Source: Muribaculum gordoncarteri (lineage in GTDB: Bacteria > Bacteroidota > Bacteroidia > Bacteroidales > Muribaculaceae). From it: a DNA stretch of 64,000 bases. The stretch is from the NCBI RefSeq assembly GCF_004803695.1, contig NZ_CP039393.1, positions 1,426,001-1,490,000 on the forward strand, written 5' to 3'. The notes under the pieces are model-generated. The model searched no databases, was not told the origin of the DNA, and saw nothing but the letters and a program-made list of their open reading frames with translations. This document shows positions 55,910 through 64,000 of the stretch, piece after piece (position 1 is the first letter of the stretch; the number at the start of each line of letters is the position of its first letter). The position numbers and the translations under genes are program-made.

Positions 55910-56476
55910 ATGAAACTATTGATACTTGACAACTACGACTCGTTTACTTACAACATCGTACACTCGGTAAGATAAATGGGAATAACCCCCGATGTAATAC
56001 GCAACGACAAAATATCGCTCGACGACATCGACCGATATGACAAAATAATAATATCGCCGGGACCGGGCATACCGTCGGAAGCCGGTGTGCTGCCGGAGCT
56101 GCTCAAGCGTTACGCACCGGTAAAACCGATACTCGGAATATGCCTCGGCGAACAGGCCATAGGCGAATGCTTCGGAGCCCGACTCAAAAAACTATCGACA
56201 GTATATCACGGCATTCAGTCGACAATCGACATAACCGCAAGCGACTACCTGTTTGAAGGGCTTCCTGATAAGATAGAAGTTGGGCGCTATCACTCTTGGG
56301 TCGTCGACCGTGAGGATTTCCCCGACAACAATCTTGAAGTGACAGCAATGAGCAGCGACGGCAACATCATGGCCATCCGTCACCGGGTATACGATGTGCG
56401 GGGAGTACAATTCCATCCCGAATCAATACTCACCCCGTCAGGCGACACTATAATAAGGAACTGGATTAATCATTAA
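55910..56476 (+). pseudogene. trpG: trpG (anthranilate synthase component II) with an in-frame TAA at codon 22
   Basis: Translation from 55910 gives MKLLILDNYDSFTYNIVHSV-R and then TAA (55973-55975), directly followed in the same frame by ATG (55976) and the rest of TrpG (166 codons, MGITPDVIRNDKI...). Catalytic residues are otherwise present: Cys in GICLGEQAIGE, His/Glu in GVQFHPES. A substitution of one base (for example AAA to TAA) explains it. The product from 55976 would lack the first beta strand and the NYDSFTYN loop. Reinitiation at the adjacent ATG or a sequencing error are alternatives. Confidence 0.8.
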
Positions 56477-56489
56477 AACACGACTAACG

Positions 56490-57485
56490 ATGAAGGATCT
56501 ATTATATAAAATGTTTGAACACAAGAGCCTTTCGCGCAATGAGGCACGCGATGTGCTGCTTAACATTGCCGACGGACGATATAACGAGTCTCAGCTCTCG
56601 GCGTTCATGACTGTATATCTCATGCGCAGCATAACTCTTGACGAGCTTATCGGCTTCCGCGATGCACTCATTGAGCGCCGGCGGCCATTGGACTTCGACG
56701 ATGTGAAATCGATTGACATCGTAGGCACCGGCGGTGATGGCAAAAACACCTTCAACATCTCGACCGCGACATGCTTTGTTGTCGCCGGCACAGGCCGCAA
56801 GGTCATCAAGCACGGCAACTATGGCGCAAGCTCAATATCGGGAGCGTCAAATGTGCTGGAACAGCACGGAGTCAAGTTCACGAGCGACCCCGACCGTCTT
56901 CGCAAATCGCTCGATGAAAGCGGAGTGTGCTATCTGCATGCACCGTTCTTCAGTCCGGCACTCAAAAGCGTAGGCCCCGTGAGGAAATCGCTCGGTGTAA
57001 GAACATTCTTCAATATGCTCGGACCGCTTGTCAATCCCACCCTGCCGAAGCATCAGCTGCTGGGTGTCTACAACCTCAAGCTGCTCCGATTATACAACTA
57101 CATCGCCCAGCTTGAAGGCATAAACTGCACTGTCGTACACTCCCTTGACGGATACGACGAAATATCGTTGACCTCGCCATTCAAGGTTGCGTCATCACAA
57201 GGCGAGCGCATCTACACTCCTGAATCGCTTGGATGGAGCCGAATCGCTCAAAAGGAGCTGTCGGGAGGAAATTCCATTGAAGACGCCGCGAAAATATTCG
57301 ACAATGTGCTGCACAATACGGCGACCGAAGCTCAGCTCAATTGCGTCATAGCCAATGCCGCGTTCGCAATTGTCACGCTTGAACCCGAGATTGAGCTTAA
57401 CGATGCCATAGAGCAGGCCACCGACTCTATAAAAAGCGGCCGTGCCCTAAGCGCATTTGAACGATTTGTCCAACTAAACAACTAA
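56490..57485 (+). CDS. trpD: Anthranilate phosphoribosyltransferase
   Basis: 331 residues. PRPP-binding GTGGDGKNTFNIST, KHGNYGASSISG and NMLGPLVNP are characteristic. Second step of the pathway. Six bases from trpC. Confidence 0.95.
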   Translation: MKDLLYKMFEHKSLSRNEARDVLLNIADGRYNESQLSAFMTVYLMRSITLDELIGFRDALIERRRPLDFDDVKSIDIVGTGGDGKNTFNISTATCFVVAGTGRKVIKHGNYGASSISGASNVLEQHGVKFTSDPDRLRKSLDESGVCYLHAPFFSPALKSVGPVRKSLGVRTFFNMLGPLVNPTLPKHQLLGVYNLKLLRLYNYIAQLEGINCTVVHSLDGYDEISLTSPFKVASSQGERIYTPESLGWSRIAQKELSGGNSIEDAAKIFDNVLHNTATEAQLNCVIANAAFAIVTLEPEIELNDAIEQATDSIKSGRALSAFERFVQLNN

Positions 57486-57490
57486 CAACG

Positions 57491-58276
57491 ATGAATTCAA
57501 TACTCAATGCAATAGTCGACAACAAGCGTCGCGAGATAGAAGCCAGGGCCATGCTCGGAATTTACGACAAGGCGTTGTCCCATGCCACAAAGTCGGTCTA
57601 CACACCGGTGTCGATGAGCCGCAGCATCACCGATAATGAAGTTGGAATAATTGCCGAATTCAAGCGTCGCTCGCCGTCACGCGGCGACATCCACCCCGGT
57701 GCAGTAGCCGACGAGATAGTAAAGGGCTACACCAAATCAGGTGCCGCTGCATGCTCGATTCTCACCGACACCGTATATTTCGGAGGCGCATTGAGCGACC
57801 TGGCTCTTGCCCGAAAAAGCACTTCGCTACCGTTGCTGCGTAAGGAATTCATAGTCGATTCATGCCAGATATTCGAGGCTCGGCTATATGGTGCCGATGC
57901 CATACTACTTATAGCATCAATCCTGTCATTCAACGACATAGTGAAGTTCACCGACACTGCCCATCAATTGGGAATGGAAGTGCTGCTTGAGTTGCACGAC
58001 ATGGATGAGCTCGACCGATTCAATCCCGAGGTCGACATGGTGGGAATCAACAATCGCAATCTGTCGACATTCGTCACCGATACCGATGTTTCGCTGCAGA
58101 TGGCATCAGCCCTCACCGACGACATTGTAAAGGTGGCTGAAAGCGGCCTCTCCTCCATCGCCGAAATTCATCGGCTCCGCGATGTCGGCTATCGTGGATT
58201 TCTGATAGGCGAAACATTCATGAAGCACCAACACCCCGGCAAAGCCCTTAAAGATTTCATCAATGCAACAGAATAA
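57491..58276 (+). CDS. trpC: Indole-3-glycerol phosphate synthase
   Basis: 261 residues. TIM barrel with AEFKRRSPSRGDI, LRKEFIVD, GADAILLIAS, GINNRNL and AESGLSS, in the expected order. A separate protein, not fused to TrpF. Confidence 0.95.
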   Translation: MNSILNAIVDNKRREIEARAMLGIYDKALSHATKSVYTPVSMSRSITDNEVGIIAEFKRRSPSRGDIHPGAVADEIVKGYTKSGAAACSILTDTVYFGGALSDLALARKSTSLPLLRKEFIVDSCQIFEARLYGADAILLIASILSFNDIVKFTDTAHQLGMEVLLELHDMDELDRFNPEVDMVGINNRNLSTFVTDTDVSLQMASALTDDIVKVAESGLSSIAEIHRLRDVGYRGFLIGETFMKHQHPGKALKDFINATE

Positions 58277-58307
58277 ATCCACATTCCCCACTCCTCGCCA
58301 TAGCGAG

Positions 58308-58979
58308 ATGATGATTAAGATATGCGGCATGCGCGAGCCCGACAACATTGCCCAAGTCGCATCGCTGGCACCTATGCTTATGGGATTCATTTTCTATCCC
58401 AAATCACCTCGCAACGCCTGCGAATTGGATCCCATGACAGTAATGTCGCTTCCCGGCTTCATAAGACCCGTCGCCGTATTTGTAAATGACAATTACGACC
58501 ACATAATCGATATCTGCAACCGTTACCGATTCAAGATAGTGCAGCTCCACGGAGAGGAATCGCCCGAAATGTGCCGGCGGCTGCGCGACAGCGGATTAAC
58601 TGTGTTCAAGGCTGTAAGCATCGGCAGCGAAATCGACTGGACAAGCCTTCTGCAATATGACGGAAGCGTCGACATGTTCCTGTTTGACAACGTAACGCCA
58701 TCGTCACATGGAGGCACAGGCCGCAAGTTTGACTGGCAGCTTCTCGACGACTATCCGTTATCCATTCCCTACATGTTAAGCGGAGGCATAGGCCCCGACG
58801 ATGTCGACTCGATAGTCAATGCAATGCGTCCGGGAATGGCCGGAATCGACATAAACAGCCGGTTTGAGTCAGAACCGGGCCACAAAGACCTCCACAAATT
58901 AATCAACTTCATCCTTTCACTAAGAAAATTCAACGAAAATGAACCGACTGCAACACCTTTTTGGGAGAAAACAAAATAA
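58308..58979 (+). CDS. trpF: Phosphoribosylanthranilate isomerase
   Basis: About 223 residues from Met at 58308 (MMIKICGMREPDNIAQVA), the conserved N-terminus. An earlier in-frame ATG at 58263 overlapping trpC would add a non-conserved leader. VQLHGEESPE and LSGGIGPDDVD are typical. Overlaps trpA by 41 bases. Confidence 0.92.
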   Translation: MMIKICGMREPDNIAQVASLAPMLMGFIFYPKSPRNACELDPMTVMSLPGFIRPVAVFVNDNYDHIIDICNRYRFKIVQLHGEESPEMCRRLRDSGLTVFKAVSIGSEIDWTSLLQYDGSVDMFLFDNVTPSSHGGTGRKFDWQLLDDYPLSIPYMLSGGIGPDDVDSIVNAMRPGMAGIDINSRFESEPGHKDLHKLINFILSLRKFNENEPTATPFWEKTK

Positions 58980-59721
58980 TATTCTGTCAGTGTATTTTAC
59001 CGCCGGATTCCCCGCCATCGACTCAACCGGCGAAATAATAAAGCAACTTGCCTCACAAGGCGTCGACATGATTGAAATAGGCGTGCCCTTCTCCGACCCG
59101 ATGGCCGACGGCAAGACCATACAGCACAGCTCGACCGTGGCACTCAACAACGGCATGAACCTGCAGCTGCTCTTGTCGCAAGTAGCCGAGGCAAGAAAGG
59201 AAGCGCCCGACACACCGCTCGTATTGATGGGCTACCTTAATCCCATGATTCAATATGGAATCGAGCGACTGTTTGAACGCTGCAAGGAAGTGGGTATAGA
59301 CGCATTGATAATTCCCGACCTGCCGTTTGGCGAATATATGTCGGACTACAAAGCCCTTTGCGATAAGTACGACATACCCATAATAATGCTCATCACCCCC
59401 GAAACCGATGAACAACGCATCCAATTGATCGACAAAAACTGCTCGGGATTCATCTACATGGTTTCGTCGGCATCGACCACCGGCACCAAGGATCGCTTCA
59501 CCGATGAACAGATAGCCTATTTCAAGCGCATCAACCGCATGCCGCTACAACACAACAGGCTCATAGGATTCGGAATATCCAACCCCGCGACACTGCAAGA
59601 AGCCTTCGGCAACTCATCGGGAGCCATAATCGGGTCATTGTTCATAAAATGCCTCAACCGACACAGCGACAATATATCGCAAGCTGTCAGCGAGTTATTA
59701 ACGACGATAGGAATTAAGTGA
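58939..59721 (+). CDS. trpA: Tryptophan synthase alpha chain
   Basis: 260 residues. Active-site Glu in DMIEIGVPFSDPMADG, Asp in IIPDLPFGEY, and IGFGISNPATLQ near the end. Cleaves indole-glycerol phosphate. Last gene of the trp operon. Confidence 0.95.
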   Translation: MNRLQHLFGRKQNNILSVYFTAGFPAIDSTGEIIKQLASQGVDMIEIGVPFSDPMADGKTIQHSSTVALNNGMNLQLLLSQVAEARKEAPDTPLVLMGYLNPMIQYGIERLFERCKEVGIDALIIPDLPFGEYMSDYKALCDKYDIPIIMLITPETDEQRIQLIDKNCSGFIYMVSSASTTGTKDRFTDEQIAYFKRINRMPLQHNRLIGFGISNPATLQEAFGNSSGAIIGSLFIKCLNRHSDNISQAVSELLTTIGIK

Positions 59722-59740
59722 CAAAAAAACGCAAAACTAT

Positions 59741-59771
59741 TTTGCAGCGTCCAAAACAATTTGTAATTTTG
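59741..59771 (+). promoter_or_regulatory. Promoter of tRNA-Ser
   Basis: TTTG (59741-59744), 19-base spacer, TAATTTTG (59764-59771), 17 bases before the tRNA. Confidence 0.7.
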
Positions 59772-59788
59772 TCGCCGTAAAACTCCAA

Positions 59789-59875
59789 GGAAAGATGCCG
59801 GAGTGGTCGATCGGGACGGTCTCGAAAACCGTTGTACCCTTACGGGTACCCAGGGTTCGAATCCCTGTCTTTCCG
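59789..59875 (+). tRNA. tRNA-Ser (anticodon CGA)
   Basis: 87 bases, with acceptor GGAAAGA / TCTTTCC, anticodon loop CTCGAAA (CGA), a long variable arm GTACCC..GGGTAC and T-loop GGTTCGAATCCC. CCA is not encoded. The integrase of a second element starts about 530 bases downstream, so the 3' end is the likely attachment site. Confidence 0.95.
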
Positions 59876-59910
59876 CAACCTAAGCGGACAAAAGTCGGCT
59901 TAATCAAGAC

Positions 59911-59946
59911 AAACCACGGACTATCAACAAGTTCCGTGGTTTTTTT
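59911..59946 (+). terminator. Intrinsic terminator after tRNA-Ser
   Basis: AAACCACGGA / TCCGTGGTTT arms followed by a T run. Confidence 0.85.
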
Positions 59947-60010
59947 GTGCCCTGACGCCAATAACGCCGGACGCACGAAAGCCCACGAAAACGGCATTCC
60001 GGACATTTAT

Positions 60011-60196
60011 TTGCTACAAATTGGCTACACACTTTTGAAGATGCCTAAAATGTAGCAAGTGTGTAGCAAATTCGACTGTAACAATCTGATATAACACAAC
60101 TTACAAAGACACACATCGGACTGTAACGGTCATAAATCAGCCAAATTTAAGCTCAAAATCATCAAATCGGACAAATGTGTAGCTAATTTGTAGCAA
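60011..60196. repeat. Inverted and direct TGTAGCAA repeats near the right element's att site
   Basis: 60011-60031, read on the minus strand as TGTGTAGCCAATTTGTAGCAA, matches 60176-60196 on the plus strand at 20 of 21 bases. Two extra TGTAGCAA copies lie at 60051-60058 and 60062-60069. Placement between tRNA-Ser and the integrase suggests recombinase arm sites. No gene is seen in 59947-60402. Confidence 0.55.
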
Positions 60197-60402
60197 GTAG
60201 CGTTGTAAGGCATTGATAATGTGCAATATACAACAACACAACTTGTTCAAACATCGGAAATCCGATGTCCGGTGTCTGACGCGAAAACATTTTGTCCGCA
60301 ACGTGTCCTCCATTGGCTTGAATCTGTCTCAACTCAAATTATTCACTAATCGTTTCAATGCTGAACACTAAATCCAGCATTTGAAATAAAAAATGATTTA
60401 AG

Positions 60403-61620
60403 ATGAAACAGAACACCTTCAACATTCTCTTCTACATCAGGAGAGGACAACTGAACAAGCAAGGGGAAGGGGGTATAATGGTGCGCCTTTCTATCAACGG
60501 AGAAAGGGAAATGTTCTCTACCAAACTTGCTGTCAATCCCGAAATCTGGGATTCCAAAAGCGGCAGAGCCATAGGCAAGACCGCCAAAATAAAGGAGCTT
60601 AATGGCAAACTGTCGGATATTCAGGTTCTCCTTAAACGCCACTACTATGACCTTGAACAGCGTCATGGCTATGTGACCGCAGAAATGGTGAAGAATGCCT
60701 ATATGGGCATTACCGCCAAAGCTGAATCCCTTATTCCTTTATATAAGGAGTTTCTTGAAGACACCAAGAAGATGATAGGGATTAACCGCAGCGACAAGAC
60801 CTATCAGAAATATGAACGCTGCTACCGTCGTGTGGTGGAGTTTATGAAAGAGAAATACAATATCTCCGACATCCCCCTGCGAGAACTGAAACAAAAATTC
60901 CTTGTAGATTTTGAGGTTTTCCTCGCTACCCGATACAAGTGCGGGCAGAACACCGTTTACAAGTTTCTCCAACTTTTCCGCATGGTGCTGTTGAAAGCAC
61001 AGCGTGAGGGTATCGCTTTCCGCGATCCGTATCTCAATCACAAGATGAAGAAAGAGAAGGTTGACCGAGGCTACCTCTCGGAAGATGAAGTTCTCGCCAT
61101 CGCCAAAAAGGAAATCTCCATCAAGCGGCTCGATCAAGTACGCGATGTGTTCATATTCGCTTGCTATACGGGATTGGCTTATGCCGATATTGCCGCATTA
61201 AGGGCAGACAACATTAAAAAAATGTTCGATGGTCGCCTGTGGATAGTAACTCACCGTCAGAAAACCAAGACCAACGTGAACGTACCCCTCCTGCCTATGG
61301 CGGAGAAAATCCTCAAAAAGTACGAAGGACAATTCCAAGACGGTGAAATCCTGCCAGTCCTGAGCAATCAGAAGATGAACGCATACCTTAAAGAAATCGG
61401 CGACATTTGCGAAATTGAAAAGAAGATAACCTTTCACCTCGCACGTCATACATTCGCAACGACGATGACACTCGGTAAGGGTGTGCCTATCGAATCAGTG
61501 TCGAAGATGTTGGGCCATACCAACATTCAGACGACGCAAATCTACGCCAGAATCACAAACGACAAAATCAGTCGTGACATGGAAACACTCTCAAAAAATC
61601 TCGGCAATCTCGCAATTTAG
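60403..61620 (+). CDS. Tyrosine recombinase / integrase of the right element
   Basis: 405 residues. Arm-binding N-terminus, SAM-like domain (about 105-215) and a catalytic domain with Lys287, His345/Arg348 (HLARHTFAT), His372 and Tyr381 (QIYARI). As in the left integrase, the first catalytic Arg is replaced (CYTGLAYADI, Ala259), a Bacteroidales feature. Reads away from tRNA-Ser. Confidence 0.92.
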   Translation: MKQNTFNILFYIRRGQLNKQGEGGIMVRLSINGEREMFSTKLAVNPEIWDSKSGRAIGKTAKIKELNGKLSDIQVLLKRHYYDLEQRHGYVTAEMVKNAYMGITAKAESLIPLYKEFLEDTKKMIGINRSDKTYQKYERCYRRVVEFMKEKYNISDIPLRELKQKFLVDFEVFLATRYKCGQNTVYKFLQLFRMVLLKAQREGIAFRDPYLNHKMKKEKVDRGYLSEDEVLAIAKKEISIKRLDQVRDVFIFACYTGLAYADIAALRADNIKKMFDGRLWIVTHRQKTKTNVNVPLLPMAEKILKKYEGQFQDGEILPVLSNQKMNAYLKEIGDICEIEKKITFHLARHTFATTMTLGKGVPIESVSKMLGHTNIQTTQIYARITNDKISRDMETLSKNLGNLAI

Positions 61621-61799
61621 TTGATGTATAGCTAATCCACTGACAAAGTGCTGGCTACATATCAATAGCCAGCACTTTGTGTCTTTACGAAAGGGTTAAC
61701 ATGAGTTAAAACCGTGGAATGTTACATGGAACGTCCCGAATGCACCTTTTGGCTATTGCCGAACTTTGCCAGCGTAACACTAAATCCAAAGAACGAATT

Positions 61800-62162
61800 A
61801 TGGAAACAATTACACTGGAATATTTGAGCCGTAAGATAGAATCGCTCCAAGAGTTGACGCTATCTGTACTCGAATTGCTGAAAACCGAGAAGAAAAACGA
61901 AAAGCGTCGTAAAGAAGAAAAAGAGGAACTTATGGAGATTCCACCTATCTCCAAGACGCTGGCGGCCTCGCTGTTGCTTATGTCGCCCAGACAACTCCAA
62001 CGAGTGCGCGACCGATACAAATTCAAATGGGTCAAACATGGTAAGGAAACACATTATTTCCTGTTGCCGATTTTGACCGCTATCGGGCAATTCAATCTCA
62101 CATGGGATCCGGCGGTATTTGAAAAAATAAAGTTGTCATATCAAAACCGTCCGCGCTTATGA
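61800..62162 (+). CDS. Helix-turn-helix accessory protein, 120 aa
   Basis: From the ATG at 61800 (METITLEYLSRKIE); the longer frame start at 61719 is not supported. A coiled-coil-like lysine/glutamate stretch (LKTEKKNEKRRKEEKEE) precedes an excisionase-like HTH (ISKTLAASLLLMSPRQLQRV). Overlaps the next gene by 4 bases. Found next to integrases in many Bacteroidales elements; likely excision or transfer regulation (inference). Confidence 0.65.
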   Translation: METITLEYLSRKIESLQELTLSVLELLKTEKKNEKRRKEEKEELMEIPPISKTLAASLLLMSPRQLQRVRDRYKFKWVKHGKETHYFLLPILTAIGQFNLTWDPAVFEKIKLSYQNRPRL

Positions 62163-62452
62163 ATGCCTACGAACTGAAACAGGTGTCGGCGATGATAAAG
62201 AGCCTTGAAAACACCTTTATGGAGCGTCTTCGCCAAATGGAACGGTCATATCTTGATGCTCTGAAAGGCTTCGGCATCATTGACGATGAGAAGATGTGGA
62301 CTGAAAAGCAGGTTTGCGAAAAGTACGGCATCGACCGCAAGACGATGTATAATTACCGCAAAATGGAACTGATTCCATTCACCCGTAAGGGAGAGCGCGG
62401 GAAAATCTATTATCTACCCGCAGATGTAAGGGCTTTCTTTGCTGACCTGTAA
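62159..62452 (+). CDS. Excisionase-like helix-turn-helix protein, 97 aa
   Basis: A helical N-terminus (MERLRQMERSYLDAL-like) leads to an HTH_17-type domain: WTEKQVCEKYGIDRKTMYNY then FTRKGERGKIYYLPADVRAF. The ATGA overlap with the upstream gene indicates coupled translation. Probable Xis-like DNA-binding factor. Confidence 0.7.
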   Translation: MNAYELKQVSAMIKSLENTFMERLRQMERSYLDALKGFGIIDDEKMWTEKQVCEKYGIDRKTMYNYRKMELIPFTRKGERGKIYYLPADVRAFFADL

Positions 62453-62539
62453 CCCGCATAAAATACACACAACACACATACACCAAAATAACCGCACCGC
62501 CTGTCGGTGCAAAGTCAAACAACAAAATTCTTTATTTCT

Positions 62540-63964
62540 ATGGAACAAGACCAGACCCAAGAAAAAGATCAGGTGCTGATTGCCCGTGACAACGAAAGCG
62601 GGAAAATCGGTGCAGTGACCGGCATGAACGATGACGGCACCCCCAAGATGTCCGATGTAAAATCGGCCAAGCTCTCCGACCTTGTGAAATTCAACATTCG
62701 GCAGAATCCGCTGGAAGCCTTCATGTCGAATTTCCTGCGTCAATGCAAGAATCCTTCGATGTTCAGCTTTTTCAAGGTTGACGCTGACAACTACGAAAAA
62801 GAGGCGCCGGTAATGGGCGAAATGCTCAAAGACCCCGAAACGCACAAGTCGATGCTTGAAGACCGCGAGGTAAAGCCTTCCGATGAAATCAGCGAAACAC
62901 AGAAGAACAAGCCCGTTGACGAAAGCAAGATTGACTGGGCGGAGCTGAAAGAACGCTGGGGTGTTGACAAAGAACAGCTTGAAAAGTCTGGCGACCTGCG
63001 CGAAATGCTGTTCAACCGCAAATCGGCGCTTGTCACCATCACCACCGATGTGGGCGGCAAGGTTCAGCAGGTGGACGCACGCCTGTCGTTCCAGACCGAT
63101 GAGCAGGGCAAAGTCAACCTCGTGCCCCATCTTATCCGCAAGTATCCCAATCTCAACGAGGAATACAACGGATACAAGTTCACCGACGAGGATAAGGAGA
63201 ACCTGCGCACGACAGGCAACCTCGGAAAAGTCGTTGACCTTGTGGACAAATCCACCGGAGAGGTTATCCCGTCCTATGTCAGCATCGACCGCTACACCCA
63301 TGAAATGTATCATTTTCCTGCCTCGACGCTTGAAATCAATGATACCATCGGAAAAACGAAACTCTCCAATCAGGAGATAGAATTTCTGAAAACCGGAATG
63401 GCTATCCCCAACAAGGAGATTATCGGCAAGAACGGCAAGACCTACCATGCCACTCTCCAAGTGAGCGCAGAACGCCGCGGCGTGGAGTTTGTGCCCAAGC
63501 AGCGCACACAGAAGACCACGCAGAAAAATGAGAACAAGCAGGAGCAGAAGGCCGGTGAAGCCGAAAAGACCGAAAAACGCTCCACATGGATAACCAAAGA
63601 CGGCGGCATAAAGCGGCTGAAACAGTGGAACAAGATTCCGCTTACCGAACAGCAGCAGAATGACTACGTTTCAGGCAATGTCGCCAAGCTCGACCAGATG
63701 GTTGACGACAAGGGAAAGCCCTGCACCGTGTATCTCTATTTCAACAAAGAGAAGCAGCGACCCGAAACATCGCTTGACGATCCCCGCATCGCAACCAAAA
63801 TCACACCGTCAAACGAAAGCAAGACACAGCTTGCGGTCAACAACGACGGTAAGACGCAGGAAGCGACAAAAGGCGTGAGAGAACCGCTCGACAAGGGTCA
63901 GACAGAACCCAAGAACGATGAGCAACAGAAACAGCAGCGTAAGCCTAAAGGCCCGAAACTGTAA
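62540..63964 (+). CDS. DUF3945/DUF4099-type conjugative-element protein
   Basis: 474 residues from the ATG at 62540 (MEQDQTQEKDQVLIARDNES). An N-terminal region is rich in Asp/Lys. A DUF4099-like segment (WAELKERWGVDKEQLEKSGD) is followed by DUF3945-like repeats (KPCTVYLYFNKEKQRPETS, VQQVDARLSF). The C-terminus is low-complexity Lys/Gln. A common passenger near topoisomerase and mobilisation genes of Bacteroidales conjugative transposons; function unknown. Confidence 0.8.
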   Translation: MEQDQTQEKDQVLIARDNESGKIGAVTGMNDDGTPKMSDVKSAKLSDLVKFNIRQNPLEAFMSNFLRQCKNPSMFSFFKVDADNYEKEAPVMGEMLKDPETHKSMLEDREVKPSDEISETQKNKPVDESKIDWAELKERWGVDKEQLEKSGDLREMLFNRKSALVTITTDVGGKVQQVDARLSFQTDEQGKVNLVPHLIRKYPNLNEEYNGYKFTDEDKENLRTTGNLGKVVDLVDKSTGEVIPSYVSIDRYTHEMYHFPASTLEINDTIGKTKLSNQEIEFLKTGMAIPNKEIIGKNGKTYHATLQVSAERRGVEFVPKQRTQKTTQKNENKQEQKAGEAEKTEKRSTWITKDGGIKRLKQWNKIPLTEQQQNDYVSGNVAKLDQMVDDKGKPCTVYLYFNKEKQRPETSLDDPRIATKITPSNESKTQLAVNNDGKTQEATKGVREPLDKGQTEPKNDEQQKQQRKPKGPKL

Positions 63965-64000
63965 CGCCACAACACACCACTGAATCCACGTTGAAACAGA

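Noticed and set aside
62414-63460. 348-codon minus-strand open frame
   Set aside because: Antisense to the DUF3945-type gene, no motif; the plus-strand gene has recognisable domains and operon position.

Overview
The window reads as a chromosomal segment of a gut Bacteroidales bacterium, most likely Muribaculaceae-like (family placement is inference). Signs are the Bacteroidota promoter pattern (TTTG, 19-20 bp, TAnnTTTG) upstream of several tRNA genes, the trp operon and rho; a Trp-codon leader peptide and attenuator before a trpBEGDCFA operon; a Rho factor with a long disordered insertion; tet(Q); and DUF families typical of Bacteroides mobile elements.

Layout. 1-8.6 kb: an integrated element. 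It carries a 5'-truncated tet(Q), a run of small unknown genes, a DnaD/DnaC-like replication pair, HTH proteins, an XRE repressor and a tyrosine integrase. The integrase faces tRNA-Lys across a cluster of TGTGGTACA repeats. 8.7-19.7 kb: core genes (OmpA lipoprotein, nitroreductase, gdhA, a GH3/serine-hydrolase fusion, 5'-nucleotidase, trxA, dapA, nfo) with one 515-bp IS5-type MITE. 19.7-26.4 kb: an AT-rich surface-sugar cluster with a WbpA/B/E/D-like set for a UDP-2,3-diacetamido uronic acid, a flippase and one glycosyltransferase. 26.7-35.4 kb: tRNA-Arg, a DUF4924 gene, rfbD, prfC, a phosphatase, a TamL-like outer-membrane protein and rho.

35.4-48.3 kb is the accessory region and the most interesting part. 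An IS1634-family element is flanked by two identical 396-bp direct repeats. These duplicate a probable structured non-coding RNA together with its promoter. Next comes a Crp/Fnr-like regulator and, across a TGTGA-N6-TCACA operator, a divergent operon. That operon starts with a PflA-like radical SAM protein and two proteins sharing a four-cysteine N-terminal module placed before an internal export signal; one ends in a TonB domain, the other has a carboxypeptidase-regulatory-like domain. The next gene, a DKNYY-type lipoprotein, is split after its fourth codon by an IS1182-like element. Five further unknown, mostly membrane or secreted proteins follow with tightly overlapping ends. This regulator/radical SAM/four-Cys module is the best candidate for an undescribed system.

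48.3-59.9 kb: rfbABC, an outer-membrane protein, rubrerythrin, the trp operon (trpG carries an in-frame TAA at codon 22) and tRNA-Ser. 59.9-64 kb: the start of a second integrated element at tRNA-Ser, with a tyrosine integrase, two HTH proteins and a DUF3945-type protein.
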